Assembly: GCA_964505995.1 (NCBI GenBank)
Contig: CAZDLB010000053.1
Coordinates: 1 to 12,232 of the forward strand
Direction: 5' to 3'
Source of the DNA: JAJRVH01 sp964505995
GTDB taxonomy: Bacteria > Pseudomonadota > Zetaproteobacteria > Mariprofundales > Mariprofundaceae
DNA length: 12,232 nucleotides
The position numbers and the translations under genes are program-made. The notes below the pieces were generated by a model. It was not told the DNA's origin, made no database searches, and saw only the letters and a list, made by a program, of their open reading frames with translations. Positions 1 to 12,232 of this stretch are shown here, in pieces. Position 1 is the stretch's first letter. Each line of letters starts with the position of its first letter.

Positions 1-61
1 CTTCGCTGCCCTGGCAGGCCGCCAGCGCCAGTGCGCTCATCAGAATCAGGGGATATTTCAT
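1..61 (-). CDS. N-terminal fragment of a predicted lipoprotein (runs off the left edge)
   Basis: Only the first 20 codons are present, reading MKYPLILMSALALAACQGSE. This is a type II (lipoprotein) signal peptide: a lysine at residue 2, a hydrophobic stretch over residues 4-15, and the lipobox L-A-A-C with Cys16 as the expected lipidated residue. The start is an ATG at 61, preceded by a strong Shine-Dalgarno AAGGAG six bases upstream. By family knowledge such a protein is exported by Sec, lipidated by Lgt and cleaved by signal peptidase II. The mature part lies outside the window, so its function cannot be named. It follows the rpoC terminator in the same direction and is probably a separate transcription unit. 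Confidence 0.72.
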   Translation of the reverse strand, partial: MKYPLILMSALALAACQGSE

Positions 62-177
62 GCTCTGCTCCTTGGGTGAACTCCCTGCCAGTGTAGCCTG
101 CAGCCGGAGTCGCCGCCAGTGGCATCGGTCACCTCCGGATGCACATGCGTTTCACCCCCCTGCGGTTGGCGGGGCCC

Positions 178-207
178 AAAAAGAAAGGGCCCCGTGGGGG
201 CCCTTTC
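178..207 (-). terminator. Rho-independent terminator after rpoC
   Basis: A perfect 11-bp GC-rich inverted repeat (183-193 with 197-207) encloses a 3-nt loop. In the minus-strand direction the stem is followed at once by five T residues (178-182). The rpoC stop codon is 19 nt upstream of the stem. This fits an intrinsic terminator ending the cluster and separating it from the lipoprotein gene. The rest of the 62-226 spacer shows no further gene and no convincing promoter. Confidence 0.9.
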
Positions 208-226
208 GATCACGTCGTGCGATGCC

Positions 227-4426
<4,200 letters not shown>

Positions 4427-4429
4427 GTC

Positions 4430-8527
<4,098 letters not shown>

Positions 8528-8568
8528 TGTAACCTCTAGCGTCGAACGATTTTCCAAACTTGAAAGCG

Positions 8569-8613
8569 AAAAAAGCCAAGCCCCGGCGGCCGGATGCCGC
8601 CGGGGTTTGACCC
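8569..8613 (-). terminator. Intrinsic-terminator-like attenuator between rplL and rpoB
   Basis: A perfect 10-bp stem (8581-8590 with 8596-8605) has a 5-nt loop. After one A/C mismatch the pairing resumes for five more base pairs (8607-8611 with 8575-8579, one of them G-U). The extended stem then abuts a run of six T residues on the minus strand (8569-8574). This is terminator architecture inside an operon, so it is best read as partial. It sits where E. coli has its known rplL-rpoB attenuator, which lowers rpoBC expression relative to the stalk proteins. Termination efficiency cannot be judged from sequence. Confidence 0.8.
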
Positions 8614-8652
8614 GGTACGTTTACGTCAGCAAACGCTTGTACAACGGTAGGC

Positions 8653-9039
8653 TTACTTCAGCTCTACGGTTGCGCCAGCTTCTTCCAGCTTGGTCTTCAG
8701 CTCTTCAGCCTCGGCCTTCGGCGCGCCTTCCTTGACGGCCTTCGGTGCGCCTTCAACCAGCTCCTTGGCTTCCTTCAGACCCAGACCGGTGATCTCGCGG
8801 ACGGCCTTGATCACCTGGATCTTCTTGTCGCCGGCCGAAGCCAGGACCACGTCGAAGGAATCCTTCTCCTCGGCCGCAGCGGCCTCACCGCCGGCAGCCG
8901 GGGCGGCCGCAACGGCCACAGGGGCGGCCGCGGAAACGCCGAACTTGTCTTCCAGCGCCGATACCAGCTCGGACAGCTCGAGAACGGACATGTTCTCGAT
9001 TGCTTCAATCAGTTGATCTTTCGTCAGTGCATTTGCCAT
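8653..9039 (-). CDS. rplL: 50S ribosomal protein L7/L12
   Basis: A 128-residue acidic stalk protein (E. coli 121) that binds L10 as dimers and recruits and stimulates translational GTPases. The N-terminal dimerisation domain starts MANALTKDQLIEAIENMSVLE. It is followed by an Ala/Pro/Gly-rich flexible hinge at about residues 34-56. The C-terminal factor-binding domain contains the conserved KIQVIKAVREITGLGLKEAK and LVEGAPKAVKEG elements. The start ATG is preceded by AGGAG about nine bases upstream. It lies 45 nt after rplJ and 125 nt before rpoB, whose spacer carries the attenuator. In the family it is made in excess over other ribosomal proteins, fitting a location upstream of a partial terminator. 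Confidence 0.97.
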   Translation of the reverse strand: MANALTKDQLIEAIENMSVLELSELVSALEDKFGVSAAAPVAVAAAPAAGGEAAAAEEKDSFDVVLASAGDKKIQVIKAVREITGLGLKEAKELVEGAPKAVKEGAPKAEAEELKTKLEEAGATVELK

Positions 9040-9084
9040 TTTATTTAGCTCCTCTTGCTCAGGTTTTGATTTGAAATGTAAAGG

Positions 9085-9603
9085 TTATGCGGTTTCTTTC
9101 TGGTCGCGAATGGCAGCCAGCGTGCGGACGAACGAAGCCGGAACTTCGGCCAGTGTGCGGACGAAGCCGCTGATCGGCGCCTGCATGCTGCCAAGCAGCT
9201 TGGCCAGCAAGACCTCGCGGGACGGCAGGCTGGCCAGGGCCTTGATACCCTGAACATCCACCATCTTGCCATCGAGAACTCCACCCTTGATCTGGAGCGC
9301 CTTGTGCTCCTTCGCAAAGTCGGCAAAGGCCTTCGCCATGCCGACGGGGTCTGTGCCATAGGCAATGGCGACAGGACCGGTGAAGAGCTCTTCGGCAGCC
9401 TTGAAGTCAGTCCCTTCGGCCGCGCGGCGCGCCAGGGTGTTCTTGACAACCTGAAGCGATACGTCGGCCTGGTGCAGCCTGCGCCTGAGGTCTCCCATCT
9501 CGGAAACCGTCAGGCCGCGGTATTCCGCGACCACACCAGCGGTAGATTCTGACCAGGCGGCGTGAAGATTCTCGACAACGCGTTGCTTGTCTTGTTTTCT
9601 CAC
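9085..9603 (-). CDS. rplJ: 50S ribosomal protein L10
   Basis: A 172-residue L10 (E. coli 165), the stalk base that binds 23S rRNA through its N-terminal domain and carries L7/L12 dimers on its C-terminal helix. Recognisable segments are RKQDKQRVVENL at the start, VSLQVVKNTLARRA in the rRNA-binding domain, and FVRTLAAIRDQKETA at the end. The start is a GTG at 9603, chosen because AAGGGGG lies five bases upstream and homologues begin at this point. An in-frame ATG at 9651 would add 16 residues, but it lies inside the conserved L10-leader RNA and lacks a ribosome-binding site. With L7/L12 this protein is expected to repress its own mRNA through that leader. Confidence 0.96.
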   Translation of the reverse strand: MRKQDKQRVVENLHAAWSESTAGVVAEYRGLTVSEMGDLRRRLHQADVSLQVVKNTLARRAAEGTDFKAAEELFTGPVAIAYGTDPVGMAKAFADFAKEHKALQIKGGVLDGKMVDVQGIKALASLPSREVLLAKLLGSMQAPISGFVRTLAEVPASFVRTLAAIRDQKETA

Positions 9604-9644
9604 ATCTACCCCCTTGCTTATTCGACCCGCGCAAGTGAGCTTGC

Positions 9645-9765
9645 ACTCCATCTATGCAGGACGTTTCCTGATTAAGCCTCGCCTTCAGATCAAGCCGAAG
9701 GTCCGGCTCCTGCAGTCTTGGACGGATCGTTGTCATCGACATCCGGAGCAGGCTCCATCCGTCGA
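9645..9765 (-). promoter_or_regulatory. L10 leader (autoregulatory mRNA element for rplJL)
   Basis: The spacer before rplJ holds the two conserved strands of the L10-binding leader as I recall them from E. coli: GTCCAAGACTGCAGG (about 9709-9723 read on the minus strand) and, downstream, CTTAAT followed by CCTGCATAGATGG (9648-9660). GCAGG pairs with CCTGC. Upstream, GACGGAT (9757-9763) pairs with ATCCGTC (9721-9727), enclosing a small GGAG/CTCC hairpin. In the known system the L10-L7/L12 complex binds this RNA and blocks rplJ translation. The element lies about 40 nt upstream of the rplJ start. Confidence 0.87.
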
Positions 9766-9815
9766 AGCGTTCCATAATGATGATTGCTCATCCCCGTGCT
9801 TATGGAGGGCACACT

Positions 9816-9839
9816 GGCCGCCGGAAATATCCGGCGGCC
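9816..9839 (-). repeat. Perfect GC-rich hairpin just after rplA
   Basis: A perfect 10-bp inverted repeat, GGCCGCCGGA with TCCGGCGGCC, has a 4-nt A/T loop. It starts 5 nt after the rplA stop codon. No T-run follows in the direction of transcription, so it is not a canonical intrinsic terminator. It could protect the rplKA mRNA from 3' exonucleases, act as a processing site, or be a pause or Rho-linked element. The role is inferred; only the structure is seen. Confidence 0.6.
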
Positions 9840-9844
9840 CGAAA

Positions 9845-10531
9845 TCAGAGCGAGCTCTCGTCGACGGCGACGCCAGCGCCCATCGTCGAAGAGATCGATA
9901 CACGCTGGATATAGCGGCCCTTGGCGCTCGCCGGCTTCATGCGGTTCAGATCCGCAATCAGCGCCTCGATGTTCTCGCGCAGCTTCTGCTCGTCGAAGGA
10001 ACGCCGGCCGACCGGCGCGTGAATCACGCCCGCCTTGTCCACGCGCACCTCGATCTGGCCGGCCTTGATGGCCGTGACCGCCTTGGTCACATCCATCGTC
10101 ACCGTGCCAAGCTTCGGATTCGGCATCAGGCCGCGCGGTCCGAGCACCCGGCCCAGACGGCCGACCTGGGCCATCATGTCCGGCGTCGCGACGACGCGAT
10201 CGAATTCCATGAAACCGCCCTGAACCTTTTCCACCAGGTCCTCGGCCCCGACGATATCGGCTCCGGCCGCCTTGGCCTCCTCGGCCTTCGGGCCCTTGGC
10301 GAACACGGCCACGCGCACGCTCTTGCCGGTGCCGTTCGGCAGACTGATCGAACCGCGGACCATCTGGTCGGCATGCCTGGGATCCACGCCCAGCTTGATC
10401 GCGACATCCACGGATTCGTCGAACTTCGCAGCCGGCTGCGCCAGCACGGCCTTGATGGCCTCGGACAGGCCGACCGGCTCCTTCGGGGTCACCTCGAGGC
10501 AGGCCTTCATACGCTTGCTGATCTTTGCCAT
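9845..10531 (-). CDS. rplA: 50S ribosomal protein L1
   Basis: A 228-residue L1 (E. coli 234) that binds the mobile L1 arm of 23S rRNA and assists release of deacylated tRNA from the E site. It begins MAKISKRMKACLEV. It contains the conserved VDVAIKLGVDPRHADQMVRG segment, the signature LGPRGLMPNPKLGTVT, and the C-terminal YIQRVSISSTMGAGVAVD. The ATG is preceded by TAAGGAG, in which the TAA is the rplK stop codon, leaving 10 nt between the genes and suggesting coupled translation. In E. coli and others L1 represses the rplK-rplA mRNA by binding a leader that mimics its rRNA site; a structured candidate lies upstream of rplK. Confidence 0.97.
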   Translation of the reverse strand: MAKISKRMKACLEVTPKEPVGLSEAIKAVLAQPAAKFDESVDVAIKLGVDPRHADQMVRGSISLPNGTGKSVRVAVFAKGPKAEEAKAAGADIVGAEDLVEKVQGGFMEFDRVVATPDMMAQVGRLGRVLGPRGLMPNPKLGTVTMDVTKAVTAIKAGQIEVRVDKAGVIHAPVGRRSFDEQKLRENIEALIADLNRMKPASAKGRYIQRVSISSTMGAGVAVDESSL

Positions 10532-10541
10532 GACTGTCTCC

Positions 10542-10970
10542 TTAACCCTCGATTTCCAGACCCATGGAACGGGCCGTGCCTTCGACGATGCGCATCGCGG
10601 CTTCGATGTCGTAGCAGTTCAGATCCGGCATCTTCGTTTCCGCGATTTCGCGCACCTGTGCGCTGGTGATCTTGCCGACCTTCTTCTTGTTCGGCTCGCC
10701 GCTTCCCTTCTGGATCTTGGCCGCCTTCTTCAGCAGCACGGCCGCCGGCGGCGTCTTGATGACGAAATCAAACGAGCGATCCTTGAAAACGGTGATCACG
10801 ACCGGGAGGGTAAGTCCCTTTTCCATCTCCTGCGTCCTGGCATTGAATGCCTTGCAGAATTCCATGATGTTGACACCAGCCTGGCCCAGTGCCGGACCCA
10901 CCGGCGGTGCCGGGTTCGCGGCGCCCGCAGGCACCTGCAGTTTGACGACTTTATCGATTTCCTTAGCCAT
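10542..10970 (-). CDS. rplK: 50S ribosomal protein L11
   Basis: A 142-residue L11, the same length as in E. coli. It binds the GTPase-associated centre of 23S rRNA and is needed for RelA-dependent stringent signalling and thiopeptide action. The proline-rich N-terminal domain (PAPPVGPALGQAGVNIMEFC) is intact, as are TPPAAVLLKKAA and the C-terminal RNA-binding GTARSMGL. The start ATG has GGAG seven bases upstream. It follows nusG by 150 nt of structured RNA and precedes rplA by 10 nt, forming the usual L11-L1 pair. Confidence 0.98.
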   Translation of the reverse strand: MAKEIDKVVKLQVPAGAANPAPPVGPALGQAGVNIMEFCKAFNARTQEMEKGLTLPVVITVFKDRSFDFVIKTPPAAVLLKKAAKIQKGSGEPNKKKVGKITSAQVREIAETKMPDLNCYDIEAAMRIVEGTARSMGLEIEG

Positions 10971-10983
10971 GTCTTCTCCATTG

Positions 10984-11117
10984 GGCTTACGGCTTCCTGC
11001 CTTGGGCCTGTTATCGTGGATGGATTGAAACCATCCGCTACCACACCTCTGTGGTCATCCCTCACGTCCCTGTGAGAGCGATGGAACACGAAGTTCCTTC
11101 ATCCGGCCTGGGCCGGA
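10984..11117 (-). promoter_or_regulatory. Structured leader between nusG and rplK (candidate L1-responsive region)
   Basis: Most of the nusG-rplK spacer folds into successive small hairpins: 11102-11117 (7 bp, 2-nt loop), 11083-11097 (5 bp), 11061-11076 (5 bp), 11040-11055 (6 bp) and 11018-11036 (6 bp). Nearest rplK, 10984-11008 forms two short GGC/GCC helices separated by an internal loop (CCAA opposite GUAA). Two short helices flanking an internal loop, close to the ribosome-binding site, resemble known L1-binding mRNA sites. The L1 assignment is inference. I see no T-run and no convincing promoter here. Confidence 0.4.
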
Positions 11118-11120
11118 AAA

Positions 11121-11651
11121 CTACGCCTTCTCGACCTGGATATAGTCCAGCTCGACCGGCGTCGGGCGCCCGAAGATCGACACGCTCACCTTGAGCTTTG
11201 CCTTGTCCTCCAGCACCTCCTCGACGACGCCGTTGAAGGAAGCAAACGGGCCATCGATGACGCGCACCGCGTCGCCGACCTCGAACATCACCTTCGGCTT
11301 CGGGCGCTCGACGCCCTCCTCGATCTGACGGATCAGCGCATCCACCTCATGCTGCGGCATCGGCCTGGGCTTGTTGCCGGAACCGAGAAAGCCGCTGACC
11401 TGACGCGTGCTCTTCACGACATGCCAGGTCTCATCGTTCATTTCCATCTCGATGAGGATGTAGCCCGGGAAGAACTTGCGGCTGGAGGTGACCTTCTGAC
11501 CGCCCTTGAGTTCAACGACCTCTTCACGCGGAACCAGGATCTGACCGAACTTGTCGGCAAGGCCGGCGCGTTCGGCGTTCTCGCGAATCATCTGCTCGAC
11601 CTTGTCCTCGTAGTTGGAATAGACCTGAACCACATACCACTTCTTCGCCAT
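11121..11651 (-). CDS. nusG: Transcription termination/antitermination factor NusG
   Basis: A 176-residue NusG (E. coli 181), which binds the RNA polymerase clamp and links it to Rho or to ribosomal S10. The NGN domain spans about residues 1-115, with KWYVVQVYSNYEDKV at the start and RKFFPGYILIEMEMND in the middle. The KOW domain begins at about 123 (FEVGDAVRVIDGPFASFNG) and includes SIFGR with Phe160, matching the Rho/S10-contacting Phe165 of E. coli. The start is the ATG at 11651, preceded by AAGGTG. An in-frame ATG at 11699 would add 16 residues from inside secE and is not family-like. The ATG overlaps the secE stop by one base (TGATG), implying translational coupling. Confidence 0.97.
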   Translation of the reverse strand: MAKKWYVVQVYSNYEDKVEQMIRENAERAGLADKFGQILVPREEVVELKGGQKVTSSRKFFPGYILIEMEMNDETWHVVKSTRQVSGFLGSGNKPRPMPQHEVDALIRQIEEGVERPKPKVMFEVGDAVRVIDGPFASFNGVVEEVLEDKAKLKVSVSIFGRPTPVELDYIQVEKA

Positions 11652-11839
11652 CAGATCACCTTCTGCACAAGCCAGCTGAGAATCGAGTCGGTCAGCCACA
11701 GAAACAGCGCAATGAAGACGACCATGACAACCACCATCAGCGTGGCCTGCAGGGTTTCACGGCGATCCGGCCAGGTCACCTTCCTGGCCTCGACCTTCAC
11801 TTCGCTAAAGAATTTCCGCATGTCGGCGATGCGACTCAT
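11651..11839 (-). CDS. secE: Preprotein translocase subunit SecE (minimal, single-span form)
   Basis: A 62-residue SecE that clamps the two halves of SecY in the inner-membrane Sec channel. Residues 6-24 form the charged amphipathic surface helix (MRKFFSEVKVEARKVTWP), with the family-diagnostic Trp23-Pro24 hinge. One hydrophobic span follows at about residues 33-57. E. coli SecE has 127 residues and three spans; only the essential third span and its preceding helix are represented here, as in many non-enteric bacteria. The start ATG has CAGGAG six bases upstream. The gene lies 31 nt after tRNA-Trp and overlaps nusG by one base. Confidence 0.95.
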   Translation of the reverse strand: MSRIADMRKFFSEVKVEARKVTWPDRRETLQATLMVVVMVVFIALFLWLTDSILSWLVQKVI

Positions 11840-11870
11840 GTTCAGCTCCTGTTCAATCCTCGTCTTTAAC

Positions 11871-11946
11871 TGGCAGGCCAGGAGGGACTCGAACCCCCAA
11901 CCCCCGGTTTTGGAGACCGGTGCTCTACCAATTGAGCTACTGGCCT
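11871..11946 (-). tRNA. tRNA-Trp (anticodon CCA)
   Basis: A complete cloverleaf of 76 nt, including an encoded 3' CCA. The acceptor stem AGGCCAG pairs perfectly with CTGGCCT. The D arm is GCTC..GAGC. The anticodon stem CCGGT/ACCGG carries the loop CTCCAAA with anticodon CCA. The T arm has the loop TTCGAGT and one G-U pair, and the variable loop is 5 nt. The tRNA starts 5 nt after the rpmG stop codon and ends 31 nt before secE, so it is almost certainly cut out of the mRNA by RNase P and 3' processing. tRNA-Trp upstream of secE is a widely conserved arrangement. Confidence 0.98.
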
Positions 11947-11951
11947 AGTAG

Positions 11952-12104
11952 TTAAATCTTGGTCTCTTTATGCGGCGTGTGCTTGCGGCAGAACTTGCAG
12001 TACTTGTTCAGCACCAGCTTGTCGGTGGTCGTCCGCTTGTTCTTGTCCGTCGTATAATTCTTGCGCTTGCACTCTTCGCATGCCAAAGCCAACAAATCAC
12101 GCAT
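11952..12104 (-). CDS. rpmG: 50S ribosomal protein L33, zinc-ribbon (four-cysteine) form
   Basis: A 50-residue L33 of the large ribosomal subunit, near the E site. It begins MRDLLALACEECKRKNYTT and has the family segment TTDKNKRTTTDKL. It ends CRKHTPHKETKI. Two CxxC pairs are present, Cys9/Cys12 and Cys36/Cys39, expected to bind one zinc ion. E. coli L33 lacks these cysteines, so this is the zinc-containing paralogue type. The start ATG has GGAG about eight bases upstream. It lies between tuf and tRNA-Trp, the gene order known from deltaproteobacteria-like, actinobacterial and other lineages. Zinc-containing L33 is often paired elsewhere in genomes with a zinc-free copy under Zur control, but nothing here shows such regulation. 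Confidence 0.95.
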   Translation of the reverse strand: MRDLLALACEECKRKNYTTDKNKRTTTDKLVLNKYCKFCRKHTPHKETKI

Positions 12105-12125
12105 GTTCCATTCTCCAGTGACGCC

Positions 12126-12157
12126 AAAGCGGCGGTCGCCCCACTGGCAACCGCCGC
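12126..12157 (-). terminator. Hairpin between tuf and rpmG, possible weak terminator or attenuator
   Basis: An 8-bp GC-rich stem (12129-12136 with 12150-12157) continues, after one C/A mismatch, into 3 more base pairs closed by a 5-nt loop. In the minus-strand direction only three T residues follow, then GGCG. It could terminate part of the tuf transcripts, or act as a processing or stability element while allowing read-through into rpmG. The 73-nt spacer otherwise contains only the rpmG ribosome-binding site. Confidence 0.45.
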
Positions 12158-12177
12158 CCGGCCTTTTCAGCGTTTAT

Positions 12178-12232
12178 TTACTTCGTAATCTCGGTAACGA
12201 CGCCGGCGCCGACGGTACGGCCGCCCTCGCGG
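12178..12232 (-). CDS. tuf: Elongation factor Tu, C-terminal fragment (runs off the right edge)
   Basis: The last 17 codons and a TAA stop are present, reading REGGRTVGAGVVTEITK. This is the invariant C-terminal end of domain 3 of EF-Tu, the GTPase that delivers aminoacyl-tRNA to the ribosome. The rest of the gene lies beyond the right edge. Its position upstream of rpmG, tRNA-Trp and secE is that of the tuf copy linked to the rpoBC cluster (tufB in E. coli). Whether a second tuf copy exists cannot be seen here. Confidence 0.95.
   Translation of the reverse strand, partial: REGGRTVGAGVVTEITK

Noticed and set aside
80..115. Possible promoter for the lipoprotein gene (TACACT as a -10)
   Set aside because: The -10 matches four of six positions but the -35 region is poor. 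A promoter is expected here, but the sequence does not locate it with confidence.
8528..8557. Extended rpoB start at TTG 8557, adding 10 residues
   Set aside because: It has no Shine-Dalgarno, uses a weak start codon, and the ATG at 8527 has AGAGGT just upstream and gives the family-like N-terminus.
9604..9651. Extended rplJ start at ATG 9651
   Set aside because: The codon is part of the conserved L10-leader strand and lacks a ribosome-binding site; the GTG at 9603 has one.
9774..9802. Possible promoter upstream of the L10 leader (CATTAT as a -10)
   Set aside because: The -10 matches only four of six positions and there is no acceptable -35 at the right spacing, so it is not supported.
11652..11699. 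Extended nusG start at 11699, adding 16 residues
   Set aside because: It overlaps the conserved end of secE in another frame, and the added residues do not resemble NusG. The ATG at 11651 has a good ribosome-binding site.

Overview
The window carries the universally conserved transcription/translation cluster of a GC-rich bacterium. Every supported gene lies on the minus strand. In transcription order, from the right edge to the left, it reads: tuf (last 17 codons only), rpmG, tRNA-Trp(CCA), secE, nusG, rplK, rplA, rplJ, rplL, rpoB, rpoC, an intrinsic terminator, and the first 20 codons of a lipoprotein gene that runs off the left edge.

The organism looks proteobacterial. RpoB has a proteobacterial-type insertion in its C-terminal half. 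RpoC carries the trigger-loop insertion (SI3 class), and its catalytic and zinc-finger residues fall at or near Escherichia coli numbering. The rplJ leader closely resembles the L10-binding leader I recall from E. coli. Two features are less typical of gamma-proteobacteria: a four-cysteine L33 encoded between tuf and tRNA-Trp, and a minimal 62-residue single-span SecE. That arrangement is more familiar from deltaproteobacteria-like and other deep lineages, so I do not assign a class.

Right part (about 10.5-12.2 kb): end of EF-Tu, L33, tRNA-Trp, SecE and NusG, packed closely, with nusG overlapping secE by one base. A structured 150-nt spacer then leads to rplK-rplA. Middle (about 8.5-9.85 kb): a 241-nt spacer holding a post-rplA hairpin and the L10 leader, then rplJ-rplL, then a 125-nt spacer with an intrinsic-terminator-like attenuator before rpoB. 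Left part (about 0.2-8.5 kb): rpoB and rpoC only 3 nt apart, then a strong terminator.

The genes supply EF-Tu, a Sec translocase subunit, an elongation factor, the ribosomal stalk and L1 arm, and the two large RNA polymerase subunits. The visible regulatory layer is RNA-based: leaders and an attenuator that could set L11/L1, L10/L12 and beta/beta' at different levels from one long transcript. I see no mobile element, CRISPR array or novel system. No stretch without a gene exceeds 300 nt.
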